Source: Rhyacophila brunnea (Eukaryota > Arthropoda > Insecta > Trichoptera > Rhyacophilidae). Taken from it: DNA of 64,000 nucleotides. The stretch lies in the NCBI GenBank assembly GCA_022495005.1, contig JAGYXB010000803.1, forward strand, positions 124,001-188,000, in the 5' to 3' direction. The position numbers were made by a program, and so were the translations under genes. Positions within the stretch are counted from its first letter, which is position 1. Each line of letters starts with the position of its first letter. Of the stretch, positions 27,346 through 40,590 are shown one piece after another. The notes under the pieces are model-generated. The model was not told the origin of the DNA. It worked only from the letters and a program-made list of their open reading frames with translations, and made no database searches.

Positions 27346-28096
27346 TGGTAACAATCAAGTTGTTTCATTCTTGTTCATTGTGGATCGTCACAATGCACTC
27401 AGATTTTAATATAATATGGTACTATCCCATACCAGTATTAATTAGAATGAATACATAAGTATATGAAAAATAAATGTTATGAGTGACACCAAACCAAGAG
27501 CTGATCGCAAAATAAATTTAAATACTTGAGACTTAGTCCGAAAACAGATCAAGTTTAACATACTGAGGAATGCGATGTCTGCTTTTTTATTATATGAATT
27601 TGGTAGATAACTCGTGACTATATTAATTATATAAAAAAAATGTTGATCATTACATCAAACAAGTTGACCCTTAAGCCTTGCTATACACTGCCCCTTAAGG
27701 CTATCTTCAGCTAAGGCATCGTCTAAAAAGATCGTGACTACATGACGCGCAGATTGTGCAAACGACGCGTGACGAACAAAACATAATTTGTCATAAAAAT
27801 TCAACATGTGTCTATTCAATATTATGATTATTGTTACATTAGTAATAATATGAACATTGACATGTTTTCTTTTTCGAGTAAATGTGTAACGTTTTTTAGT
27901 CATCTTTACACGGTTTAAGAATATATTCCTCCGACGCCATCACAAAACAAATAGACGTGCTCACAGCTCGACATCGCTCTCCGATTGGCAACGAGTGCGA
28001 AATTACGTCCCACCTATTGTTGAAAATTATTTTCCGTTTCACTGATGTATGCTCTTAACCTTTTCTTTGCCTCACAATATTACTATGGCAGTACCT
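27346..28096. other. Intergenic, no gene recognised
   Basis: GC content rises at 27660-27790 and 27935-28020. The minus-strand frame 27903-27655 (82 codons) is not recognised and looks fortuitous. Confidence 0.4.
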
Positions 28097-28314
28097 GACA
28101 GGCCGCACATTTTTAATGACACACGTGGAATGTAGAGCGAAGCTCTTATAAAATCTCTGTAATACCGATAATTTGTTGCTTCGTATTTCATAATTATTCT
28201 AACAGATGTCACTGTGTGTTTAATTTTTTAGATTATACATCAGTCGACAGTGGTTAGTATTTTGAGTTTTAAGTCAGACGAGATAACTCGCAAAATTTGT
28301 ATGTGCGGCCTGTC
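28097..28314. mobile_element. Possible foldback MITE, 218 bp
   Basis: GACAGGCCGCACAT (28097-28110) is exactly inverted at 28301-28314. No target duplication was found, so the family is unknown. Confidence 0.4.
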
Positions 28315-30315
28315 GATCACGGCCTCATAGAGCGAGAATACTTGCTGAAGGCATAGAACCAGTAAATATAAAGAAAATGTTTTCTAAAGCATGCTGGCAG
28401 TTGTGCATACAAATCATTGCAGTTAGTTGCAAAAAGATAAAATACAAGGTGTTTTTCAATACTGTGAATTTATTATTTCAATATTATATGATAAGGAAAT
28501 TGACAACCTATTGGGATAATAAAAGTGTAATTCAAAATCATTTACTTACATTAGCAAACATTACAAGATCATGACATTTACAACGAATTACAATTTACAT
28601 GATAAATAAAAAGAAGTAGGTAACAAAAAAATGATATTATAATACATTTCAAGTTAGCCAAAAAGATATAAGTAAGAGATATTTTGGTGAAAGGTAAGTT
28701 ATCTATTTCCGTGACGAAGTTCAAACTATTTTTTCGAATGGCAGTATAAAATAATGATGAAACCAATAAAATCTTATTTGAAATTATTACCATCGCTATT
28801 TATGTTATACATACTTTGTTATTACCTTCTTAATCATCAATGCTAGGTTCTGCACCTTGGGAAAACAAATAACTTATCATTTATCAGATAGTAAAGTTTT
28901 CAGAAATTTTCACATCAACTCTAGTAAGAATGGCAGAGTTTTCGTTTATATCATATAAAAAGATATGGTAAAATTAATAACATCTCTTCCGACTATTTAA
29001 TGGTTCCATCAAAACCAACCCACCCGCACCACACTCAAGCGTATCACAAGACCGTATGTTTGGTGTGAAACATCTGCAGTGGTTTACGCCTTGGGAATTT
29101 CTTAGGAGTAGATGCCCAAAACTGAGGTTGCCACGTATTCAAGTTTACTTTGACGCTGCTTACTTGAATCAAAAGTGCCCATGGAAGAGAGAAGCACGGA
29201 GAACTAACATAAATGATTCGAAACCATAGTATGTTAGCTAACCAATAGAACTTCAGTCGGATAAAACCACAAATATCATCCCTAAGGATCGAACATGGTG
29301 AAGTAGTAGTATTTATTTTTTAAACAAAGAAATTTTAAGTTTAATGTAATAATCAAGGATTCCTGTTGTCAGTTATGAACATCACCGCCTACTATGCACC
29401 GTTCATTTTGTTTCTGTCAAGGGTTTAAATTTTTACGATAACGTTATACCGAGTTACAGCGCAGTTTTAATGTATTGCTGTACCCAATATTTAATGTTAA
29501 ATGTGTGTTTATTATCCTGTGCAATAGTTTTCGCCAAAAAATATGTAAAATAACTATCTTACCCTAACCCTGCGTCGCCAATAAACTGTAGACTTTTTAA
29601 ACTGAAAATAGTAAGAGGTAGCATATATTATTATTTAGTCTACACACTTACGTATGTCACTGCCCATTGATTTACACGTCTATTTTTTAATAATTATCCT
29701 ATCTGGACCTTAATAATAATTGTTGGCCAGGTAGGGATTCCTCGAGATTCTAGAAAATATCCCAAGGGTTCCGCCAAAAAAAAGGTTAGGGATCACTGCT
29801 CATAGTGTGGCCGAGGTACTGCAATTTTATAGTTTTCATTCCTTTCATATTTAGTTTAGGACGTGAGTATTGGTCAATTTTGAAGATTTTAATAATTATA
29901 TGCCGTTACATAGTAGGTGCACATCATTTAATTATTTTATGTTATCTCGTCAAAACAATTTACCAGGCTCAAAGGTCCTGTTCCTGGTAAATCCATTCAT
30001 TAGATAGGTATAGGCATAAATCACTCCCCGTAATGAGTGAATCCTCTAATGACGTGTGATAAGCCATAATCAGCTGCCCAGCATTTGTGTGGGTGGCTTT
30101 ATTCTGGACGTCTTTTATGGCCATGATAATATTCATAACGTCAATTTCTTATATTATAGGTATACTTGGGTAAATGACCATAATGTTTCTTTTGAAATTG
30201 CAGGTTTAATAAATAAATAAATAGGTAACTGCTAAAAGCAAAAATTAGTGAGACAATAATTATTAATACTTTCACAGTTATGACGTGTAAAAATCGTTAT
30301 TACGATGATCTAGAA
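28315..30315. other. Intergenic, transposon debris only
   Basis: No gene seen. At about 29726-29800, sequence ending AGGTTAGGGATCACTG resembles a hAT right terminus; no left partner was found. Confidence 0.35.
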
Positions 30316-30420
30316 CAGTGTTTCCCAATCTTATTTCTGCCAAGCGTGCCAATGAGGAATGCGTACATAATTTGCCTTGTTGACAATTTTTCAGTATTCT
30401 ATCCACGGGGCCGATCCACC
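30316..30420 (+). mobile_element. Isolated hAT-like terminus
   Basis: CAGTGTTTCCCAATCTTA followed by GCGTGCCAATGAGG resembles common hAT left ends. No right end or 8-bp duplication was identified. Confidence 0.3.
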
Positions 30421-32517
30421 CACGTAATCTGTTTGCTCTTATAGGTAATCTATTTGGTGTGTTGAATTAAAACATTCTTATATTGTATGCATACTTTTGT
30501 AAGACAGAGATGGAAATTTCTGTAAATTATATGCATTTTTTCTGCTTATTATAAATTTCTTTCGACGAGGTAGGTACTATCATTGTGGATGAACGTTCCT
30601 AATCCTGGAAGAAGACTAAGTATATATATATATATAAGAGATTTACATGATGCTGGGTGATATTTCAAGAGACTCGGAACGTATGTGGTGCAACTTTGTG
30701 CTTATCTTATTTACTAAGACTGGGTAGAGGGAAATAAATAAGCAGATTAATTATAAATTATATAAAAGATACCTACATACAAGAAAATACTTACTGAAGT
30801 CTACGAAATTATGATAATAATTTTCATGTAATACAAGAGCACTTGGGATTAGCTTTAAGTATACTAATTTAGTCTTGTAAGTATGGCATTTTTAATATGG
30901 TTGCGGCCAGGGGTGGATGAGACCCAAGTGTGAAACCTTTTTGTTTTCATCAGGTCTACATAATCCGATGTGGATCTTGTTCGATGAAAAGTAGCAGCAT
31001 TATTACGAGAAACCACAAATTTTGTAGAATTAGATACTAATGGGTTTACATCAATAATTAATGTGTAAGTGAGTGATGGAATTTTCAGGCAGAATTTCAG
31101 GTAGATGTATTTCAAAATTTGAGAAACTGTGTGGTTAATGAACAATATGCTGACTCATCCCACTAACTGGTATTTTTGTGGTATCTTTCTGCGCAATCTG
31201 TATAAATCATGGTTTCCCAGTAGCGCTGGAATGAATTAATTAACTGGCTGATATGAATTAATTGAATTGTCAACATAGAATAATATTTATTTTAATTTTA
31301 AAGCAGATACCTACCAAAAGTTATCGTTGCAAACGTTTAACTTAAGTATATAGTATTATTTTCTAAAGATGAAATTGATCATAGTAAATAATGAATTTAT
31401 TTCATAACATAACGTATTCTGTATTCTAACCAACCTGCGTCATTGATGCAAGGCATTTTTATCTCGGTGTTTCCCAGTAAAGTGTTTCCAGCAACAATAC
31501 AATTAGTGTAGAAGTTCTGTAAATAATAACTTACAATGAGAAATGACATGCAGTTAAATTAAGCATTATTCGTAGTAACCTCATTATAACCTAATAGATA
31601 TTATATTCTCTTCGATATCTTCACTTACAATACACAATGTGGTTACGTGACGTGGTCACTTTTTGTTGTCAGTGTGTCTTTGCCACGGTGAGAGTGTCTG
31701 AAGATTGCGAAAGGCGAATTGGGGGCTGCAAAAAATAACTCAAATGGAATAGTACAAAACTTAAAAAATCAGTTAGAATTTAAATTCAAATTCCATGAAA
31801 TACTCTCGTTCGAAAATATTAATTATCTTTTGTTGCAAAAAGATTAGGACTGCTGTAATAAAATATTTTGCATTTGGCTAAGCGTTTTACAGCTTCAATT
31901 TCATATATCAAAGGCTCCATCTCCATTGAAGAAAAGTTTTATTCGACATGTTTGATTATTCCTTTATACCAAAAAGACATTAACGAATGCCAGTGGATGT
32001 GATTGTAATATGTATAGTTATACTAATGACTGTAATGAACATGCCCGTTTACTAGAACGAACGGTTCAGAAGGCTTCGGACACCATTAGCCCACATAAAG
32101 TCCGCAAACAGCGCTTTGTGAGCAGGGCTTTTGAATGTGTACGCTGTGGTCACAGAGGCTGTGTGTGAATGGTGTAGGTTAGAACATATTGACTACGCCA
32201 AAAGTGTTAACATAATAATTAATACAATACAGTTGGTATAGTATTAATTCGTCGCATTCAATTTTGTTATACTTAAGTATAGATAATGATCCTGTTATAG
32301 CAGTAATATTTATCTTAATTATTATTAGGAATAACAAACAGTTTAGGAATATAAATAATACCGAAAACAATTAACTTTAAATGACGATTAAGAAACCAAA
32401 AAGGTAAGACTTTATAATATTATGGTAAATGAAATATTTTCTCAAATATTACAATCTGAAAATAAATTAAATTAAGATTATGATACGTACTTTTTAAATA
32501 TAAATAATAAATTTTAT
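30421..32517. other. Intergenic, no gene recognised
   Basis: AT-rich with an (AT)n run near 30623-30640 and a GC-richer patch at about 32040-32170 without a convincing frame. The minus-strand frame 31145-30864 is unrecognised. Confidence 0.4.
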
Positions 32518-33020
32518 TTGATTTATTCGAATACTGGGTCATTCATTAAATTCGATGAATTCGGTTTTAATACAAATTGTTATTTAAAAAACGACTACCT
32601 ATACTTACAATACACAAAGATATTACTACGTGTACCCTTTTATTTGGTATTCAAATGCTACGTTCCAGATAGGGTAGTCAATTTATTTTTAGAAAAATCC
32701 GTGACATTTTTCCGAAATGATAGTCAAGAACTTTTTTTAGCTCAGGCCAAAATAGATGTTACGAGATATTTAGGGGCTTACGTTCATGATGAAAGTCGAT
32801 TATTTCCTGAGTTTTATTGGTTGGTTTTTGTAATTTTCTAAAAATCCCGGATTATTATGCGTACCGGGTAAACTCCAACCGGGATCCTGGACAAGAGCTT
32901 CAATTCCTGAATGATTTCGAGACTGTTGACAAACTTAATTACAGACCAGTAAAACACAGTGACATAACCAAAACACAAGCGACTCTAAATCTAAGTCTGA
33001 TAGTTGTCGACGAATTTTGA
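32518..33020 (+). other. Two overlapping unrecognised open frames
   Basis: A 107-codon frame (32518-32841) overlaps a 67-codon frame (32817-33020) in another phase. The second has protein-like composition (IPDYYAYRVNSNRDPGQELQ). Together they could be one decayed gene with a frameshift near 32830, but no family is recognised and no start context or splice sites stand out. Confidence 0.2.
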
Positions 33021-33834
33021 TTCTTATAGTATTACACCGTTTAAAAAAAAGCTCATTGAGTATTTTTTTCGATGAAAAATCTAAAATAATCTTTGATTTT
33101 TTAATGGGGTTTTTAATTGTATTTGCATAATATGGGTCCAATAATAATTCTACGTTGAATTAACTCTCAATGATTATTTCAATATTTGTATCATGTTCCT
33201 GTTATAAAAATACGTAATCATTAAAAATTGATAATAATTTAATATCATTAATATAGTAGAGTTCAATTTATTGGTGTTGCATAGATGTTTTGTCACATTA
33301 TATCTTTAACCATTACAAAAAAGCTTCAAAAGACCTGCGACAGACGTTAAAGTTTTTCTTATTTTTTTGAAGAATTGCGCTTCCACACTGGCCTTTCACA
33401 GTAATGACCTTTATAAGTCTGCTTGTTAGCTTCGGATCACAAAATCCTTTTTCATTGTCGAATTTTGGACTAAATTGATTTTATATTTAGAATTTTCATC
33501 TCATAATAGCAGGCTTCGTAAAAAAGTAATGATAATCCTCTTCAACATCAACACCCGCTATATTTCTATTTATATATGAAAATCTGCTCAACTTTTTCAC
33601 ATTCTCTTGGCTTTTGATAGAATTTCGAATAGCCTCAGAAAAGATACACCTACTATAAAAATCCTAGAAAAAATATTGCTACTCTATTACCACTAAGATA
33701 CTAACCCAAATAGGTAGGTACAAAGATAATTGAAGATAATTACCCTATAACTATGGTATTTTAGGAAAAAATCTCAAATAACTTAGGTGGAATGTACATT
33801 ATATTATTATGGATTGTGAATATGAATGCTACCT

Positions 33835-34487
33835 GGCGGGAAAATATAAAGCTTGAAATTCGGAACAATTTATTGATAATAAGTTTTTTTAAGTAATCGC
33901 TACGTATCTAAAAAACATTCAAAAGAATCAATTCACAAGTCACAATAAGCAAGACTTAATATAAATAAAATGGATTTCAAGTTACACACATTTTTTAAGA
34001 ATAAATTTTAATATAACATACATTAAAAATATGAATTATTAAAACAATGAGATCGCTAAGCAGACGAAATGGCAATGAGATGTATAAATCACTTGGCAAG
34101 AGGACAACCACTGGACAAATGCTGTCATACAGTAGTACTCAAGGGGCACTAAGATGCCCTTAAACCCGCTGGATGGACGAACCCATAAGGTTCGGTGGAT
34201 GTACGTGGCAGCGAAGAACTTGGGACCGAGAAAAGTGGGGAGGTCTTGAACGATAAACGTAATCATAAAAATGTACTAATAAAATTGAAACATTTTAAAA
34301 TAATATACTTAAGTATATATATATTATAACGTTTTTTTTATTATAAGTTAATCTTTGACTTAAAATATACATTTTTCTCTTTTATGTTTTAGATGCGTAT
34401 TAATAAATAATTAAATGTAAAATATTGTCTCACATTCCAAGCTTAATTTTTTTCCCGATAGATTCCTCTGTTTGGCGGAGCATTCAC
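33835..34487 (+). mobile_element. Relict TTAA-type MITE interrupted by a LINE fragment
   Basis: GGCGGGAAAATATAAAGCTTG at the left, internal TTAATATAAATAAAATGG, GTTAATCTTTGACTTA and terminal CCCGATAGATTCCTCTGTTTGG parts align in order with the MITE at 11861-12612 but are strongly diverged. Positions 34047-34253 are foreign (LINE). Confidence 0.55.
34047..34253 (+). pseudogene. RTE-type LINE reverse-transcriptase tail fragment
   Basis: Plus-strand translation with stops resembles the C-terminal tail of the RTE fragment at 40591-41190: AKQTKW, then HWTNAVIQ and YSRGTKMP against AKQLKW, RWTNTVIQ and YPRGTKRP. It is decayed and lies inside an older MITE relic. Confidence 0.6.
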
Positions 34488-35342
34488 CGTAAACCTTGTG
34501 TACCTACCTACCTATATATTATATCCAGTCTTGAATAAAAAAACAGTTAAATACATATTTTTTACACTCTTCAATTTCTCTCCTATCCTATACTCCTATA
34601 CAAGCTAGGATAAGTTAAACTGCATTCTCCTCAATGTTACCGGTCATCTATCGCCACAATAAGATTGTTAAAATAATTACGATTATACATTGTCATCTCA
34701 AATAGTCGAGTTCTCGAAAAGTTTTCATGGCCCACTCAATATGCCCAATCGACTTGGTCGCAAACCATAAGTAAAGAATGCCTGATTTAAATGAAACATA
34801 ACAAAACGTACATTACTGATATAATTGGATTGACAAACATAATATGCGAAAATGGTTTTCAAATTAAGATAGCAACATTGTTCTCTGTGACATTAATCAT
34901 TATAAACTAACAGTATCGATATGTATACACAGTGCGGTCAATAAAGTTGTGAGGTAAACATAAACGCACCTTGTTGCTGATATGCACATATTTGTCAATT
35001 CGCAAGCGACGCGCTATGCAAATATATTCCAAGCTCAATTTATTATTCCGTTTTTTTCTTAACTTTGCGCATGCAGCTGTGAAATGTATGTAGGTGCGCT
35101 TGTAATACTCTGTACAGAGTGGTTGTTTTCAAAGCATAAATATAGTATTTGTGTTTATATTTTTTATAGTCAAGACTGAAAACCACAATAATACAAAATA
35201 CAACACTTTGATCCTCTATATACGGATCACTTTTAATAATAAATAAGTATTAGGAACACAATTTCAGAAAGTTTGTTCTTATACTTAATTAGAAAACTCA
35301 CGAACATATCTAAATTTAAAATAACTAAATATATATATATAT
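34488..35342. other. Intergenic, no gene seen
   Basis: AT-rich with (AT)n near 35328-35343. Nothing recognised. Confidence 0.45.
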
Positions 35343-35405
35343 ATTGGACCGAATAGGATTCTAACTCATATACCTATTTCACTATCCAGATCAGTGCTCA
35401 TATCC
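35343..35405 (-). repeat. tRNA-like SINE fragment, second family
   Basis: On the minus strand a T-arm-like ATGAGTTAGAATCCTATTCG precedes CGGTCC. The block aligns with 57803-57862: both share CCGAAT, TAGAACTCA-like and AGTGCTC parts in order. Confidence 0.4.
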
Positions 35406-36046
35406 TGTAACGGATCGGTAGCTCATTATGTTCTCGATAAACGATGAAAAGTGTAAAAGTTAAAAATATTGTATCTAGAGACATTATCCAGATTTGCGGG
35501 AAACCAATTCGTTGGAATATTTGACTGTGTTTAGTGTTTTTACGGAATATAACATTCAATGTCATGTTAAAAGTATTAAAATCGAGTGACTCTTTCACAT
35601 TATAATATGTAAGCAATGCGTACATTTTAAATTTTTCCTTGTCAATAAGGGGGGTGTAGTTCTCTTTTGAAAAAAGTTACAAATTGTCACTTAAGTACAC
35701 CCTTGGCTTATAACTAAATGATTATATTTTTTTATCACACCAGATTTAATATAAAATGGCTGTTTATCTCAGATGTAGAAGAAGTTCGCTTAAAATGGCT
35801 GTAATAGGTCTCGAGAGCCCTTCAAAATTTCATGTTACTGTCGTTTATTTTATGTTCTTAGTCTAAAGACCACTTCTCGTTCACTCTGCCACGATATACA
35901 TACTACAGAAGAGAAAGGGTGTACCTATATGGTTTATATTATAGATAAATTACATAGAATAATTTTATTAGCCTATTAACTTGTACGATACTATTCTTTT
36001 TTATTGGTATTTTGCACTACCTACCGAACCTTAATATGACTGCTCC
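35406..36046. other. Intergenic, no gene seen
   Basis: AT-rich, with no convincing frame or repeat partner. Confidence 0.45.
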
Positions 36047-36049
36047 GCC

Positions 36050-36335
36050 TACCGAAGTCACATACAGGTAAAATACTAACCTTGCAATTTGAGACAATTC
36101 ATTGATAATTTACAATTTAAATTGTTTTAAGTAATTAATTCGTGTCTATTTTTTTTAAATTGAAAGTTAAAGATGAAACACTTATAATATTATTAAGCAT
36201 CGCACCGTATTATTTATTACATATTATTTTTATGTTTATCAATTTTTTTTATTATTTTTTTTCAGTCTCAAATTCGTAAGTTTCGTTTTATCCCGCGAAG
36301 TGTTTCTGATACGCGGATCATTCACTCTAAAAATT
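36050..36335. mobile_element. Relict TTAA-type MITE, internally deleted
   Basis: ACCTTGCAATTTGAGACAATT at the left and CAAATTCGTAAGTTTCGTTT then TATCCCGCG at the right match the ends of the relatives at 11861 and 33835. Targets are not preserved. Confidence 0.4.
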
Positions 36336-37016
36336 ATGCAGCGCCCCGTGTCTTAGAACCAAAATATTATGACGTCAATATGTAAAACTGACTAAATAAT
36401 AACCTCTATGCTTAATTATTATTGACATATTAACGAAAAAATTAATATCATCTGATACTTTTCGTGTTTAAGTTGCCATTTTTTAATTCTTTTTTTCGGT
36501 ATTTTCCGAAATTTTAAGCCATTTTAAGAGAAATATTACGAATTAATATATTTATTGTATTTACTATAAAATGAATTATATTACATTCGGTAGGTTGTTT
36601 TATTAAAAAGCTTAAAATAGGTAGGTAGTTGAGTCAATTTTAAATAATTTAATCACTGGTAGGTATGTCAGTGGTTTATTTTTGAATAAATGCATTTACA
36701 GCAAATGCAGTGTCCCCATTGAAACACGCTGGTTCAGTTGCTGCAACCGTTCAAAAACGTCAAACTTATTTCAGTAGTCTGAATAAAATATTCTGGCATT
36801 TTTAATATTGCTAGTCTTTCGTATTTTAGTATCTAGATAATTGGTACCGACTCAATAGGTTCAATTTCGCTTTATCCGAAACGAGTAGATGGCATTTGAA
36901 ACTAAATTTAGTTATGTGATTTCTGTTTACAATACGTGTTTATTTGACACCTCTCACTCGGTATGCATGATGTGTTATGCTTCCAAAAATTAGCTACAAA
37001 ACGCCGTAAAAGTATA
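36336..37016. other. Intergenic, no gene seen
   Basis: AT-rich; nothing recognised. Confidence 0.45.
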
Positions 37017-37776
37017 ACTATGCATGAGCCGTTAAGCCGCAATATTAGTATGTATCTACTTAGTTTTTTGATTGATAATAATTGAATGCACACATACGTG
37101 TAATAATAAAATTGTGGGTATTTAGATGTTATAATGTAAGAAAAATGTTTTTCGGTGCTATATAAATTCCCCTGTATAAGAAAAACATTGCGTTGAATAA
37201 ATAGTGCCAAGCCTTATTTTCAGTAAAACTCAAACGTGTGGCTTCATAATGAAAAATAACTAAAGTGTTGAAAATACATACCTTTTTGTATGCGATATGA
37301 AAATAAAATACATGTTGAAGTTTTTCATGTCTTGTATAAATGAAAAATCTATTGTAGGTATATAATAGATATTATTATAAACATATATTTTGCCTTTGGT
37401 TGATAAATACTTTTTTTCTGGTTATCCTTGAATACATAGTTACATAATAATATATTATAATTTATTGGTAATTTAAAAAAAATGGTTGTGGATCTTAGAT
37501 TTATCTTTTATTTTTAAAGTTTTTATATGACGATGTGGCTGTTGACCGTTTGATCAAATCATTAGGTTCATTTAAAAAAATATATATAAAACTAGGAATA
37601 ATTAGTTAAAAATCTCTTCATTAAAATATAGAAAACTTAATATTATACTAATGAAATCAAAACATGGACGTTCAGATGAATAGAAGCCTTCAAAATTTGG
37701 CTGTTAAGGATAATACGAGTATGTTGATCATGACATGCTAAAAAAGAAATATGATTTACAGAAACTTATAATATAC
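37017..37776. repeat. Dispersed repeat of unknown class, copy 1
   Basis: Positions 37017-37264 are nearly identical to 48488-48736, and 37648-37776 to 49337-49470, with a weaker collinear patch between (37608-37640 / 48897-48930). Both copies are in the same orientation. No coding frame and no terminal repeats were found, so its class is open. Confidence 0.8.
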
Positions 37777-38826
37777 CAAGAAATATCCTTGAATACGTAA
37801 TTTTATGAGTGACTTAAAGTTCAAGTCGTATGTGATTTTTTACGTAAAATCCAGGGTAGCGAGATATACCTACTGCAATATAAGATATCCTATAACGAAG
37901 AAAATTTACATTAGAATCATAATTAACATTTATTGATGAAATACATGATGTTAAAGCAATGGACCATCAGAATAAATGTGGTTGTATCGGTGTACTGTTA
38001 GAAATTTTTGGGCTGATAACGTCACCAATGATGAGATTTTAGGACAAGCCAATAAGCCAAGGGAACTTAGAAATAATGATTAGCAGTTAAACGTATGACT
38101 ATCAAGCAATCTACGTACACTAATAATATGTAGGTATGTTAAAATATATTTCAAATTGTATGGTATGCTTTATCCAGAGCGTAAAAGGTAATTCGTATTT
38201 AAAATAATAATGTTATGCATGTTAGTGTTGTGGGTAAAATTTTCAGTGCTGGAAAGTTGTAGTGTATTTTCCAATGAAGTTATTTGCGGTTGGAAAATGT
38301 TCACCGAGTTGAGTAAACAGGAAAACAAATAAACAAGAATGCAGCCATGCTTGCCGAGCTGTTGGTGAATATTTAATCAAAGTCAATTAGTGCCTGGAAA
38401 ACTACGAAGAAAATTAATTTCACCTACTAATATTATTTATATTTTATTCAGAGCATAGCAATGGCGTGCTTTTTAAAGAAACCAGATGGTTAGCAATTAT
38501 TCAGCTTTATAGATTTTTTTCCAGTATTGTTTCATTACTAATTATATTTTGTACAAGTAATATAAAAGGAATACGTGGTATGAAATAATATATGTCACTG
38601 AAATGAAAATGGGTTGGTCCGGCTACTTGGCGAGTTGAAAATCACTACACAAGCAGTATCATGCTGTGGTATATGGTAGAATAGGTAGAATGATCCCCCT
38701 GTTGGATATATTACACCAAATAACGAGGACAGTACCTATAAAGATTTTGAGAATACATAATAAACCATCTAAATGTGTCATTCTTGGCTGATGACATACA
38801 AAATTCATATATTTTAATTAACATTT
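37777..38826. other. Intergenic, no gene seen
   Basis: AT-rich; no frame, RNA gene or repeat partner noticed. Confidence 0.45.
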
Positions 38827-38920
38827 TTTTTATTCAACGAATAATTCACAAGATTTAAGAATGTAACATTTTAATTATTGAACATACATAACTTTGAAAG
38901 CACTTCTGAGAAAATATATT
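38827..38920 (-). repeat. SINE tail fragment
   Basis: Very similar to 1-95 and related to 1230-1318; poly(T) at its left end marks the A-tail on the minus strand. No tRNA-like head here. Confidence 0.6.
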
Positions 38921-39487
38921 ATAACCAATACAAAAAAAAATGTTAAAAAATGAATACGTATTTTGTTCACTTAGTGAGCTTTTTCAAGTATTGGGATCGA
39001 TAATTACATTAAAATTTATCCAGAGTTATAATTAATATTGTTAGTACCTATCTACTATGTAGTGGGGGGTATAAAAGGAGGTGGTGTGTTATAGGAAAAG
39101 GATAGTGGTATGGTTGTAAGTCATAATTGAGTGGAGGGGTGGGAATTTTTAGTAGAAAAACCCAAACAGTGGGAAGCAATTTGGATAAAGATAATTAAAA
39201 TGTTATTGTTATTAATGGTTTTATATATTTCTATGCTTTTCAAACCCCTTTGTATTCATTCGGTGAAAGATTTTGAAATTACCATTTTTGACAAAGTTAT
39301 GATAGTTTTCGATTTAATGATTGGAAAATTTGTTTCTTTTTATATTTATATATAATGTGTTCATTGCCTAGTTCACGCCATTCACACCTTCGGTCTTCCC
39401 GATGTATATCCTGGTGCAGTCATTTCAAAGACACTGTATTTATAATAGATATTGCTTTAATGTTTAATGTATTTCTTTACTCGTGGT

Positions 39488-40112
39488 TAGAGTTGGGTTT
39501 CGGGAATTTCCCGACGGGAATTCTCGAGAAATTTTCGAGATTTTCCATTCCGAATCTCGATAATTGAAATTTTTAACATTTCGGGAAATCCCGAGTCTCG
39601 AGAATCTTTTCTCGGGATTCGGGATTTCTTTATTATCAAATATTAAGTGAAAAAACGATTTTCTATATAAAAAAAAAAGTGGACAGGAAACACATAACGT
39701 TCAAAGACCGGTCGGGGCATTAAACACAATTAAGCCAACGGCGACTCAAAATGAGCGCAATTTTTGCAACAGCAGGGAATTATGTGTCTCAAAAGCGTAC
39801 GCGATTGTCAGACGCAGCGATTGACAGTCTGTGTTTTTTGAAATTCTTTTTTATTAAGTAGGTAATGTTTTCAATTATTTTTTTTTCCTACTTCTATTTT
39901 GTTTATCTTCTTACATTTATTTGAAAAAATCATATTTTGTTTGGAATCTGTCTGTTTTTAGACTGATTTTAGGATTTTTACAGATTTTTAAATTTCCCGA
40001 TATCTCGAAAAAAAAATTCTGGAAATCCCGAATCTCGAGAATTCAAAATTCCACCATTTCGGGAAATCCTGAATCTTGAGATTGAGATTTTCTCGGGAAA
40101 TACCCTACTCTA
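39488..40112 (+). mobile_element. hAT-type non-autonomous transposon, 625 bp
   Basis: It is flanked by a perfect 8-bp duplication CTCGTGGT (39480-39487, 40113-40120). The termini TAGAGTTGGG and CCCTACTCTA are inverted. Both ends are packed with TCGGGAAATCCCG and TCTCGAGA-like palindromes. Around 39749-39860 the plus strand reads SAIFATAGNYVSQKRTRLSD, then SLCFLKFF and stop, which resembles the C-terminal dimerisation region of hAT transposases. It is therefore an internally deleted derivative. Confidence 0.92.
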
Positions 40113-40120
40113 CTCGTGGT

Positions 40121-40590
40121 ATTCGTGCAGCATGCTTTGAATAATATCTTATCGGTCTATTAAAATTATAGTGTCGATTAACATAACATAAAATATTGAG
40201 TATTTTGCCTATAGTCTATTTTGTGATTTATTGTAGGGATATTAAATATAAATAATATGGCCGTAGAGTACATGTAGAGTACCTAGGTATACGTTTTATA
40301 ACTGAAATTTTTACTCCGTATATACTGGTAAATATTAATTTTCATGTTCCAAACAATATCATTCGTAGCTCTACGGTCTTCAAGATACTCGTACCTCGTC
40401 GCAGGACAGATGTTATGTTTCATGATGCTGTGTGTCGTGCAATTAACTTATTTGATGGCACCATAAAGGTTGATTTATTTTTTTATTAATTATATAATGT
40501 TTGTGGACGTGTTAAATAGGTTAAATTTATAATTGTATATATTATCATGTTTCTTTAATATTTACTTATACACATGCTGTCTTTTCTACT
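40121..40590. other. Intergenic, no gene seen
   Basis: AT-rich; nothing recognised. Confidence 0.45.

Noticed and set aside
30864..31145. 93-codon minus-strand frame as a gene
   Set aside because: No recognised motif, no splice or start context, and ordinary AT-rich surroundings.
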